Source: Spinacia oleracea (lineage: Eukaryota; Streptophyta; Magnoliopsida; Caryophyllales; Amaranthaceae). Taken from it: a DNA stretch of 64,000 bases. The stretch covers positions 5,381,143 through 5,445,142 of the forward strand of contig NC_079491.1 of NCBI RefSeq assembly GCF_020520425.1, read 5' to 3'. Under the pieces are notes generated by a model. The model was not told the origin of the DNA, did not search any database, and saw nothing but the letters and a program-made list of their open reading frames with translations. The stretch's first letter is position 1; each line of letters begins with the position of its first letter. Shown piece after piece: positions 37,095 through 48,170 of this stretch. The translations under genes were made by a program, and so were the position numbers.

Positions 37095-37755
37095 TCTCCA
37101 TGTTCAAAATTTGTTCAACCATGTTCAAAATTTATTCAAAAATGTTCTAAATTTTCAAGCTCATGTTCTAAATTTATTCACCCATGTTCTAAATTTGTTA
37201 GACCATGTTCTAAATTTGTTTAACCATGTTCTAAATATTTTCAACCATGTTTTAAATTTTCAAGCTCATGTTCTAAATTTATTCAACCATGTTCTAAATT
37301 TATTCAACGATGTTCTAAAATTGTTCATCCATGTTCTAACTTTATTCAAGCATGTTCTAAATTTATTCAACGATGTTCTAAATTTATTCAACCATTAACT
37401 AAATTTATCAAGCATGTTCTAAACTATTTCAACCATGTTCTAAATTTGTTCAACCATGTTCTAAATTTGTTCTACGATGTCCTAGATTTATTCAACAATG
37501 TTCTAAATTTTCAAGCTCATGTTCTAAATTTATTCAACCATGTTCTAAATTTATTCAACGATGTCCTAAATTTGTTCAAGCATGTTTTAATTTTATTCAA
37601 TCATGTTCTAAATTTTTAAGCTCATGTTCTAAATTAATTCAAACATGTTCTAAAATTATTCAACCATGTTCTAAATTTTCAAGCTCGTGTTCTAAATTTA
37701 TTCAAGCATGTTCTAATTTTATTCAACGATGTTCCAAATTTGTTCAATCATATTC
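37095..37755 (+). repeat. Degenerate 21-bp satellite array
   Basis: About 30 imperfect copies of a unit like CATGTTCTAAATTTATTCAAC. The 21-bp period keeps one frame open for long stretches (repeating HVLNLFN), which makes a false ORF at 37111-37398. It begins after AAGAACAC repeats (37041-37090). Confidence 0.93.
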
Positions 37756-38080
37756 TATGACCCGCAAATAGCTTGACCCGCTAGTGGCCCTCCTTGACCC
37801 GCCCCAACCCGCCCAATAACCAGGCCTACACAACAGTAACAAGTAGGTGATTTTTGGGCCTCATCAACTGGAAATTTAGACAGAGCATTGATAGGCCCAT
37901 AATATCGAGTTTGGTATCAATTTCACGAAGTTATCAATTAGCAGCACAAAAAGGCCAATAATGATAATAGTCATTATCCAGCATTCGTAAGGAAGTTGAA
38001 TGGTATCATTGATATGGAAGCCTGAGAGGGTAGTGAAAAAAAAGCATAAACCTTGATTCCATGTTTTTGGGACAAACTAT

Positions 38081-38805
38081 CCATTCCGTATCTTTTTGTT
38101 GTTCACATTTTTTTTTTTTTGTGTGTGTGTGTTAGAATGTTCTTTACATTTCCTTTTATATTATCATATAATCCCCTTCCAATCTAAATGTTATTCCGTT
38201 TTCTTTTTTAGTGTCCCAAAATAATATTCCCATTTCTTTTATTTCCTTTTTAATCTATTCCTTTGTAATTTTAACTTTGTAATTCTATTGGTTTATCAAT
38301 AAAAAACATTGTAGTCTCATTGGTTGGTTTAAATTTGGATGGATTAATGAGTTGACATTTTTATTCCTTAAATTCTATTGGTTCAACTATTTTGTTTTCT
38401 TGTGAAAATGGAATCAAAAAGCAACAATTCCCCATAAAACTACATTAATAATAGTTAATCTTATAATGTTTCTTTTTCTTAATAACCGCGTAAAATGGCA
38501 AAAGGGAATAACATTTAGGTTCGGAGGGAGTAAATGTTTTAATACTATATCAAAAAATGTGTGTCAAATGATTATTTTAACCAATTAAATTTATTGGCTC
38601 ATTTAATTTCTCACACTTTTCTATTGTGACATTAATTTTTTTCCCATTTCTCCAATATAAAATTTTGATAAAAGTGAAAGCATTATTAAATAAACGTAAT
38701 TTTTCTTATTTAAATAAAAAAATAGAGGAATCTCAATGCACATTAATTAGTCATTAATAAACGTGCAAAATGTCAAACGTAAAGAATAAAAAGAGACGGA
38801 GGGAG
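38081..38805. mobile_element. Stowaway-like MITE, family A, split by a nested MITE
   Basis: Outer termini TCCATTCCGTATCTTTTTG and AAAAAGAGACGGAGGGAG. Left interior (ACATTTCCTTTTATATTATC) and right interior (TATCAAAAAATGTGTG) are contiguous in the copies at 8372 and 46173. The insert is 38171-38530. Confidence 0.82.
38171..38530. mobile_element. Nested Stowaway-like MITE
   Basis: Inverted ends ATCTAAATGTTATTCC and GGGAATAACATTTAGGTTCG with CGGAGGGAG at the right edge. TA flanks on both sides. Sits inside the outer element at a TA. Confidence 0.75.
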
Positions 38806-39125
38806 TAGTTTTTAGGCTGGGCGACTCTACGGCTACTACATTATTAACATTTATATTATTCTTGTTTGAAAATGTTATTAATCAATTCCCTTTATTCTAT
38901 TTATTAGTATTTTTTTTACAGTGATAGCATGTAACATCTTGTACCTTATTGGTAAACACTTCATTGTTTAAACGTGAGGTCACGGACTCAAGTCTTATAC
39001 CTGCTCATTTATAATTTTTTAAAATATATTAAGTTTACATGAAATGAAATACTTACACACAAAGCGCCACATGGCAACTAAACTTCTTTAGAAACACTTT
39101 TTTAATATATACTCGGTAGTATAGA
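38806..39125 (-). mobile_element. Old Helitron family 1 copy
   Basis: Diverged but near full-length: TTTTTAGGCTGGGCGA at the left matches the hairpin end, GGCTACTACATTATTAAC and a tRNA-like A/B core (TTATTGGTAAAC, ACGGACTCAAGTC) follow, and the right end reads TTTTTTAATATATACT...GTATAGA. It abuts the MITE at 38081-38805. Confidence 0.6.
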
Positions 39126-39835
39126 GTATGTAAGTAAAAATTAGATGAATAAAATCCTTTTAAAAAAAAGTGAATAGAACGCACACATCTATTTAACATT
39201 TTAACATAAGATAAGATTCAATTTAGAGCTGTTAAAAACCGATATAGTCTTTATAGACACGATAGTTTAGCATGATTCAACTCCAAAAAAGAACTTGACC
39301 CCATTTTAACCTAACCCATATGCACGATTTGACACCTTTTAATACACGGTTCGAAAATCGTGTTTATATACGATGAACCCCATTTCAATGGTAACGAAGC
39401 GAGCACGACCACGACCACGACGTCGTAACACTTTGAAAAAGAGGATGTGTTCAACTGTTCACCAATAAAACCCCCAAAAATTCCAGCTTCCACTTGGTGA
39501 CCATGCCAAAACACTAGACAAATCTTACACTTCCAAAAGAAAAACAATATAAGTAGCCAAAATATATGTAAGACTTTTCTTGACAATTGCAAATAAAATT
39601 TTAGAGTTACCAACACACTTGTCAACCGTCATTCAAAATTTTGGTCACTGTCATCCTCTTTTTATCCTCGTTCATTCACAGCTCATATCTTCCCACCCAT
39701 CTCACTCATAGACCCCAAAAATCCCACAAAAAACCCCCCAATAAAACCTTCTCACTAATCAAAACAATCTTTCTAATTTTGAAATTTCAATTCCAATTTC
39801 ATTATTGCACATTACTTCGTATTTCCTAATAACTG

Positions 39836-42800
39836 ATGGCAATATCATCATCTTCATCATTAACAACCCCTTTCATTGCTTTGCAATCAAAACCCCAATT
39901 CACAGATAACCTGAATTGCTCTAATTTGTGTCTAAGAATTAAAAGTAAGGAGTTTAATCGGTGTAAAACTTCAGGGTATTTGAAGAATTTGTCAACGGGT
40001 GGTTTTAATGGCGGAATTGGTGGTTCTAATGGTGGATTATCAGTATCTATGTGCTCAACGACGCCGTTTATTGAGTTTGGAGGGAGAGTTGGGTTGCAGA
40101 GGAGACTAGGAAATATTTCTTTGTTATCTTTCGGAGTTGATACTGGTAATCAGATAAGTGGGGATGATTCTAAGGGTGGTTCTTCTCAGAATTTGTCGGC
40201 AATGCTTCCGTTTGTGGTGGTTGCCACCGCCGTCGCCGCCCTATCTCAACCTTCCTCCTTTACTTGGTATATAATTCTCACTCTTTAACATCATTTCTTA
40301 TTTTATGTTAATGTTTACTTAGTTTATATAAATTTAACTAATAGTATGAGCATGGTTAAATCTTTTATGTAACGGGTGTATTTTATACAGTATAGCATGT
40401 TTAGTCGTAGTTTTTGTATACAAGACCAACTGAATGACCATTAAATTTTTGTTGTTTGGAATGCAATCTATATATGTGGGTAGTTATATTGGTAATATAT
40501 TAATATGATCTAGTTGGTGGCTGATTTGAAGTGATTTTGGTGAGTTCTAGAATGTGACCAAGTTTCTTTGCATGTTGCTTTTAGCAGTTTCTGATGATGT
40601 CAAAAGAAATTGTTGTATAAATCTTTAGTCATTAATATCTCAAAATTATGAAAAGTTGATTTATTGAAACATATATGGAGTATCAAAACGAATCTTATAA
40701 GATCTCACGTGACTATGTAATTCATTATGCATAAATCACAAAAATTGATAAAAGAAAGTGTGTGAATAAGGTAAAATTGCAAAATGGGCTAAATTTTAAA
40801 AAGGAGGAAGTAGGATTTAATTGGTAGCTGATTTGAAGTGATTTTGGTGAGTATGGTGACTTCTAGAATACTAGAAATCTAGAATGTACTAAATTTCTTT
40901 GCATGTTGCTTTTAGCAGTTTCTGATGCTGTCAAAATAAATTGCTGTTAACATGTTTGTTCTTTTTGTTAGAGTTTTCTTTGAAAAGTTATTCCTTACCT
41001 GTCAAGAGGAAAGTTCTACGATGACACAAGAATATTTATACAAGTATACTTGAAAAGTACAGTAGTTGACTAGTTTTCTAAGTTGTGTTTTCCCATGCCA
41101 GTTTTTCTTGCAAGGAAAGGAAAAGAAAGGAGGGCTAAATTATACTCCCTTCGTATTTTAAAAAGAGATATATTTTGACCGGCACGTAGTTTTAGGAGAG
41201 TTTTAGGAGAGTGAGTTGAATTTATTAAAATAAGATGAAAGTGGGGTAGTGGATGAATTATTTATTATACGGAGTAGTAAAAAGATGATGTGCGTTTGTG
41301 TGGGGTCCATAAGTAAAAGAGAAATATTAATATAATTGGAAATGGGGACTAAGACATGTCAAAAAAGGAAAATGATCTCTTTTTAAAATACAACCGTTTA
41401 AGAAAAAATTGAAAAATGTATCTCTTTTTAATATACGGAAGGAGTAATTTCCCATGTTTGGTCCTAAAAATTTCGGAGTATATGGATTAATATAAAAGGA
41501 AGGAAACCCTCTTTAATAATTTTTCACTTTCATTTTCTCCCCACAGTGGAGGAAACATGAAAGGGAATTTTTTTTTGAACCTGTTAACTATTGTTCTTTC
41601 TTTTCCATCAAAACAAACAATGGAAAATAACTTATGTTACCTTTCCTTTCCCTTCTTTTCTTCCCTTCCTTTACAAATGTTGTACCAAATAAAACATAAC
41701 ATTTGATCGGAAAGCTCCATAAAATTTGGGAGGAAAGAGGAAGTGAAAAGTTGTCAAACTAAATTTCCTTTCACTTCCTTCCCTCAACAAACAATGGAAA
41801 ATAAAGTATCTTTCATTTCCTTTCTCTTCCCTTTCTTTCCCTTCCTAATATAATACCAAATAAAGCGTAAATGTTATAATAGTGTGATCATGTTTTACCA
41901 CTCTTATTATTAATGTACAAGTATTAGTTTGACTCTTGTAATGATGTTCTTTGAATACTTTGATCATCGGCAAGGATGAGTTAGGCCGGTCTTTTATTAG
42001 AGAGTGTCTATAGTATTCTTCCTTATGCCGTTAGGCGGAGTAAATACATGGAAAGGCTATGCATTTTTGTATTTTACATTTTTACCTTATAAGTTTAATA
42101 CTATGTTTGGTTTGGATACTTTGTAAAGGTGTGGACATAAGTGTCTTGAGTAGATTTTCTAAATATAGGCTTTATTATCTAAACTAAGGAATTACACAAT
42201 TTTCTCTCCATCCCATATCTTCCTCTTCTCCCCTCCATTATAAGTTTAATGATGGCTGGAACTTGATAGCTAATTTTCTTTTGAAATGTACTCCTACTTT
42301 CTATAGAATATTAATATCTGTTGACAATGTTTTCTCCTAACCAAACACATCCATAACTCCTACAAAATTTACCTTGCCTTAGTCAGTCCCCTACCCTTCA
42401 AACCACAATCAGTTCCATGCATTAGAACTTAAGAAGTGTAAGATGCGTGGGGTAAAGCGCAGAGGCCATAGCTCGTATAGCACCTTGAGGCACTTCAGAA
42501 ATACATTTGGCAAATGTTTAAATCATTTTCTTTCTAAAATGTTCATAAAGAAGGAAATCATGAGTGCTATTGCTCTCTATATATGACATGGTGTTATGAT
42601 GATACTAGGATTATGGGGAAAAAGGGTTGGCGGACTAATTTTTTTGGGAAACGGAAAGAGTGATGTAAAGCAAGTAAGCAACATTGGGGAGGGGAATTAC
42701 TTGGGAAAATAGAGGTAAACTTCAATTCAGTCCGTCAATGTTCCCCCCCCAAAAATCCTAGTATCAGCTACAACTTTTCCTAAGTAATTCCCCTCCCCAA

Positions 42801-44646
42801 TGTTGCTTTATATCGTTGCTCGGTCTTGGTGTTAGAAAAATTGAAACGGCCTTCTTTTGGCTCAAGAATTATTAGTGTAGAATCATAATAAGAGAGTTCT
42901 GTTTCATGCAGGGTATCAAAAGAATTATACGCACCTGCACTCGGTGGGATCATGCTATCGATTGGAATCAAGTTATCAATAGATGATTTTGCTCTTGCAT
43001 TTCAAAGGTACTTAAAATCTCCAACTACCCACGGGCCTCATATTCTCAAAATTTGAAGTCTTATACTCTCGAGTTTCTATATTTGCAGGCCTTTGCCACT
43101 TTCTCTTGGGTTTTTGGCCCAATATGTGGTAAAACCAGCCCTAGGTGTATTGATTGCTCAAGCATTTGGGGTATCACCTATGTTCTATGCAGGGTTTGTC
43201 CTCACAGCATGTGTGGCAGGTGCTCAACTATCTAGCTATGCCAGCTTCTTGAGCAAAGGCGACGTAGCATTGAGCATTTTATTGACTAGCTCCTCAACAA
43301 TAGCATCAGTTATTTTTACTCCCCTTTTAACCCGCCTTCTAATTGGGTCAGTTGTTCCTGTTGATGCTGTTGCCATGTCTAAGTCTATATTACAGGTACT
43401 GAGTTTTCCATGGAAAACGGTTCATTTTAGAATGCTATGATTGGTTTATGTGTGTCGCTCAATTAACTTGATTTTAGACTTGTGCTATTTCTTAGGTGGT
43501 TCTTGTCCCCATCAGTCTCGGTCTGTTTTTAAATACCTACGCCAAGGAAGTTGTCAAGTATATTCAACCAGTGATGCCAATTGTAGCTATGGTTTGCACT
43601 TCATTGTGTATTGGTAGCCCTCTTGCAATAAATCGCGGTCAAATTCTTTCTGCTGAAGGTTTTCGTTTGATTGCCCCTGTTTTGGCATTCCATGCTGCGT
43701 CTTTTACAATAGGGTACTGGCTCTCCAAACTTCCGATTCTAAGGTAATTAAAGATTCAGTATCATTTTCTGCTTGCAAAGTGTGTGTAATTAGTAGTAAA
43801 CAACAGGATTTTTAACCCATATGATAGTATATGTACGTGCCAAGACTGCTCAACCCCTGCACTATTGTCATTATGTGATCTCAAAGTAATACCACTGTTA
43901 TTTTGATGCAGCATATATTGATGTTTGTGCAATGTATTTCATATCCACATCAAAGCATCCAACATTGCACATGGGTATTTGATGTTTATATAAATAGATC
44001 TGAGTAACAACAGTGTGCTTATTATAATCTTTAATCAAATTATTGATCAGACAAATGAATACACCAAAGAAAAGTTTCCATCCCCCCCCACCCCCCCCCC
44101 CCCCCCCCCCCCCCCCTTCCTTGGTCCTAACCTATATTTTGCAGAATGAACCCAGAATGATTGATTGAGTTTGTAGACTACAAAAAACTGTTTAGCGCTG
44201 GAACAATGCACAAACTAGAATTCAATTAGTTCTTAATGTAACTTTTGTTGACATTATGCCGTAGTAAGTTCCGTTCACATCTTGAGTCTTGATATATTTC
44301 CTGTTCTATAACTTTATTGAGGCGAACTACCCTGTAACTCAGAAATGCTTTACTGATAGTTTTGGTGAAATAGCGACCTGAATTAATTTTGGGAAATTTT
44401 TGCAGGCAGGAGGAAGAAGTATCGAGGACAATCTCACTGTGCACGGGTATGCAAAGCTCGACACTAGCTGGGCTTCTTGCTACCCAGTTTCTTGGAAGTA
44501 GTCAAGCTGTTCCGTCTGCATGTTCTGTAGTAGCAATGGCTATCATGGGTCTTAGTCTTGCCTCCTTCTGGGGTATCGGCCTACGAATCAGAGACCTACA
44601 AAGCACAATTACTCCTTGGTTTGAGTCTAAGGTTAAGGCTTCATGA
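39836..44646 (+). CDS. BASS1: Plastid sodium/metabolite cotransporter, BASS1 type, 5 exons
   Basis: Exons 39836-40266, 42912-43007, 43089-43395, 43496-43743 and 44406-44646 join in frame to give 440 residues. Residues 1 to about 100 are Ser-rich and basic, like a chloroplast transit peptide; membrane segments begin near 121 (SAMLPFVVVATAVAALS). Family blocks include ELYAPALGGIMLSIGIKLS, FVLTACVAGAQLSSYASFL, LLTSSSTIASVIFTPLLTRL, VCTSLCIGSPLAINR and ISLCTGMQSSTLAGLLATQF. BASS proteins are bile-acid:sodium-symporter-fold carriers of the plastid envelope; BASS2 moves pyruvate, the BASS1 substrate is not well known. Intron 1 (2645 bp) hosts a MITE, a duplicated segment and a hairpin; intron 4 has a long poly-C run. 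The start is the first ATG of the open frame and gives a plausible transit peptide. Family certain, BASS1 assignment probable. Confidence 0.94.
40512..40950 (+). repeat. Direct duplication in BASS1 intron 1
   Basis: Two ~105-125 bp copies (40512-40618 and 40821-40950) share GCTGATTTGAAGTGATTTTG, CTTTGCATGTTGCTTTTAGC and AGTTTCTGATG. The second carries a small extra insertion. Confidence 0.85.
41145..41444. mobile_element. Stowaway-like MITE, family D, in BASS1 intron 1
   Basis: Inverted ends CTCCCTTCGTATTTTAAAAA and TTTTTAATATACGGAAGGAG with TA on each side. 300 bp, non-coding. Confidence 0.8.
42601..42806. repeat. Interleaved inverted repeats in BASS1 intron 1
   Basis: Arm pairs: GATACTAGGATT 42601-42612 with 42754-42765; a weaker GCGGACTAATT/AATTCAGTCCGTC pair; and a 32-bp arm at 42678-42709 (GCAACATTGGGGAGGGGAAT...) with 42775-42806, one mismatch. 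They end about 105 bp before exon 2. Confidence 0.88.
44084..44116 (+). repeat. Poly-C tract in BASS1 intron 4
   Basis: About 33 bases of almost pure C with one A; a likely slippage or assembly-sensitive site. Confidence 0.95.
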
Positions 44647-45905
44647 TGCCCGTTTTCTTGAACTTTATCAACAACATTCATAGACCCGAAACAAGAATGA
44701 TGCAACAACGGGCCGGGGTTGGCTGCTAAAGACTTCCATAGCGCGGTATGGCACAGTCGAACACAATATAGGTGTTAATATCCTAATTTTGTCTATGCTT
44801 GGGCTGTATGTATAGTTAGTCTTAAAAGCGCGCGCTAGATAGCTTGTATAGATCAGAAAATGGTTGTACGGTGCAACAGGGAATATAGAAGCTAGGTCCC
44901 TATTCCTAGAACATATTACATGCATCAGGTGCATCATATACCCTGTCACATTTTCTCCTAAGAAAATATGATAGGGACTATTAATGGGAATAAAAATACC
45001 TGCACCTAAAAATAATTTTCACCCTAATCCCACTCTTCCTCTTAAAATTAAGAAGAAAATCACTGGAGGGAATAATATCACACGATGTCCCTCTTTATTT
45101 CTCTGATTTTTGTATTTTTGATGTTGGTTTCCTTTTTGCTTAGGATTTTCAAAACGAGAATCCAAAAAACAATTAGGGGTTGTTTGGTTCATTATAGAGG
45201 AACAGAAAAGGAATAGAGATGAGGGAAACAATTTAGACATTGCGAGTCAAATTACTCCGCATAAAACAACTTTGGTGACGTTCTATTCTATTCATCTTAT
45301 TTTTTGTGAAAACTTTGCCTACGCTCTATTATATTCTGCTTATTTTGCCGAAAAGAAACTTATTCAATGACTAACTATTTTGTCGAAAAGAAACTTATTC
45401 AATCGCTTTTTGTTTCGTGGATTCATCCAATTACTAAAGTTGTAGTTTATCATTCCTTTTTCTTTCTATAAAACTGATTCAATTGATGTTGCATTGTTGT
45501 GTGATTAGTGATTACTACATATATATATATAGTGGATAGAGTCCGGATCCTCTAGAGTTTCTTGATGAGTGGCCTTTGTGGACGTCCTTGAAAGAAGTGC
45601 ATGTTAATTTTAGAAAGCGAGAAAATCAATGTGTCTTTAAATGTGTCTTTAAACAATGAAATGTGGGACTTGTTCAATATTACTCCGAGCCGTATGAATG
45701 GTCAAACTTCATTGTTGTCTTCTTGCTACTCTTCCTCGTTAACATCCTTCAATTCGTTCCAATAAATTTGGTTATGTGGATGCTCACTAATCACTATCAT
45801 TATAATTAATCATTTGGCACTTGCGGCTTTGTTTATGAACTACTGCGTCCTATATACTTGTCATCCATAATTATCTCAATCTGTAACTCTCCGATCGAGT
45901 ATATT
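44647..45905. other. BASS1 3' flank and intergenic DNA
   Basis: The first few hundred bases are probably 3' UTR. Near 45178 a GGGGTTGTTTGGTTC motif resembles a MITE end. No gene recognised. Confidence 0.4.
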
Positions 45906-45906
45906 A

Positions 45907-46152
45907 CCTCCGTTTCGAAATAATAGGGAAACTTTGACTTTTGACACTATTTCACTTTGACTGTAACTTGTGATTTATGGTAAAGAAAAATATAGTCGTG
46001 TGGGGTTTTGTTTGATTCGTCTCGATATGAACTTTTGGAATATCAACTTTTTATAATTTTTACAAATACAAAATTAGAGATACTAATATCTAAACATTTA
46101 TTTCGACAAGCGTGTAAAGGTACACTGTCCCATTATTTCGAAACAATGGGAG
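45907..46152. mobile_element. Stowaway-like MITE, family G
   Basis: Inverted ends CCTCCGTTTCGAAATAATAG and ATTATTTCGAAACAATGGGAG, flanked by TA. A truncated relative lies at 49768-49890. Confidence 0.78.
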
Positions 46153-46172
46153 TATAATGTACCAGCATACTA

Positions 46173-46528
46173 CTCCCTCCGTCTCTTTTTGTTTTTTACG
46201 TTTGACATTTTTCACGCGTTTTAACGATTAATTAATTTGCATTGAGATTCCTCAATTTTTTTTATTTAAACAAGATAAATTACGTTTATTTATAATATTT
46301 TAACTTTTATCAAAATTCTGATATTGGGAAATGAGAAGAATTTAATGTCCCAATGGAAAAGTGTGAGAGATTAAATGATTCAATGAATTTAATTGGTTAA
46401 AATAATAATTGGACATAAATTTTGATAGAATACTAAGTAATTAATGTGATAATATAAAAGGAAATGTAAAGAACATTTTGAAATACCCAAAAAGGAAAAC
46501 ATAAAGAACAAAAAAGAGACGGATGGAG
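46173..46528. mobile_element. Stowaway-like MITE, family A
   Basis: Inverted ends CTCCCTCCGTCTCTTTTTGT and ACAAAAAAGAGACGGATGGAG, flanked by TA at 46171-46172 and 46529-46530. Inverted relative to the copy at 8372. Confidence 0.85.
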
Positions 46529-46559
46529 TAGTATAGTAGCATGAATATATCATAGTGAT

Positions 46560-48120
46560 ATTCTAAAATAGAATTAATTATTGTAAGTTGTTGAGTGGTT
46601 TAGGAAGCTTATTTAAGTAGTTTCCTAATTGCCCTAATTTTTTTATTGTTGTATAAACACGCTTATTTAACCCAACCCAATAAATTGATACCAAAATCAT
46701 GGCGCAACCTCCACGAGATTATTGATAGAGAATAGAATTATAAATTGTATAATTTTGGTAACATTAGATTTCCTATTCCTATTATAACCAGGACTATTAT
46801 ATTGTAACACTATAAATATGATCAATGAAATATGCTACCCTTTTTAATATCTAACCTCCATCTTCATCAGATAACGATGGCAGGTTTTCCTAAAGAAATC
46901 TGATAGTTCAGTAGGAACACTTGACAAGAGGGGGGTGAATTGTTTCTTGGGAACTTGAGTAAGTTTCTTGCGGAATTTAAACAATAAAGAGACTGAGAAC
47001 AATGAGCGAAGAAAGATATAAAACGGAGGAACCTTCTTGACCCTAATCAAGAAGAACCTCACTACTCTTTTGTATTAATGCAATAACTCTATTACAAATA
47101 CACTCTTTAACTCGAGTTCCTCTCGAACACGAGTTCCCCACAGCAATCCCCTTCGATTACTGTGCTACTCTTTCTCTCTCTGACTTAACTTTAAGTCGCT
47201 CCTTTTCTCTTTGACTTAACTCTAAGTCGCTCTGTTTCTCTTTGACTTAACTCTAAGTCAATTAAGGATCACTCAACCCTTAAACCCAAAATACAATTTG
47301 ATATAAAACTCTAGTACGTAATAAAGCTCAAAGTAATAAGGAACTCAAGGGACACTCTTTTGAAAACTGATTCTCTTTTAAAACGTTTAAGCTCTTAAGA
47401 TATATTTTGCAAAGATCAGTTGTGTTTTGAAAAGCTAAAACTCTTCTCCTTTTATAGGAGAGTTTTACTTAGGGTTTGGTACCCATGTTCTCCTCAACTA
47501 CCCACTAACAGTTACTGCTCAGTAACATGGGCATAGTTGGAGAGAAACAAGGGAGACCAAATCAAAACACTAAATGTACGTAGAACAGAAATACGTGGGG
47601 AGAGTTTTAAGGAACGTGGAAAAACTTTTACTTGAGAAACAAGGAGAATAAATCAGAATCCTATGTTTCATTTATTAATTAAATACTTTTTATTTATTAA
47701 AAATATTTTCCAAGTTAAACTCTTTTATAATTACAGTTAACATATTTCATTTAAAACGTACCAAAAACTATGTCCCTTTCATACCAGATTGCTTATAAAC
47801 TTTATTAAATACTTACATAAATCCTAAAACATAAACTCATATGTTGTAGTCTTCATGTTGCACCTTTAGAAGCTTCACTCGAAGACTTCCCGATTTGTTC
47901 CTTCTCTGGAACGCCGAGGATCCACATAATATATGAGGATCTCGCCTTAGGAACTCGCCTAAGGATCTCGCCTTGTATAATGATTATTTCTTCAATGTAG
48001 TGTCTGACATGGATCAATTACTTGCTTATATTCCACGTTGCTTAGTTTATCCAACTCAGGATCTCCTTAACTTAGCATTATCCCTCTAAGGATCTCAAAA
48101 CCTATTATGCAACATAACTT
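46560..48120. other. Unclassified repeat-like DNA, possibly an LTR remnant
   Basis: 46730-46840 has an LTR-like look (CACTATAAATATGATCAATG) and 46925 reads AAGAGGGGGGTGAATTG, a motif often seen in plant repeats. No coding domain was found. A short tandem repeat lies at 47170-47257. Confidence 0.35.
47170..47257 (+). repeat. Tandem repeat of about 33 bp
   Basis: Three copies of TTCTCTTTGACTTAACTCTAAGTCGCTC-like sequence (unit quoted in part: TTGACTTAACTCTAAGTCGC). Confidence 0.85.
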
Positions 48121-48170
48121 AACCAATTGTCAGGAGTTTACTTTGTCATCATCAAAACTTTAGGGTCAAC

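Noticed and set aside
37111..37398. 95-residue ORF with HVLNLFN repeats
   Set aside because: It is the translation of a 21-bp satellite whose period is divisible by three.
46844..47062. Minus-strand ORF with VPTEL, resembling a Copia RNase H end
   Set aside because: Only a five-residue match; the rest does not follow the Copia pattern seen at 24.4-24.6 kb.
47170..47257. CRISPR-like repeat array
   Set aside because: Units are contiguous without spacers, and the window is plant nuclear DNA.
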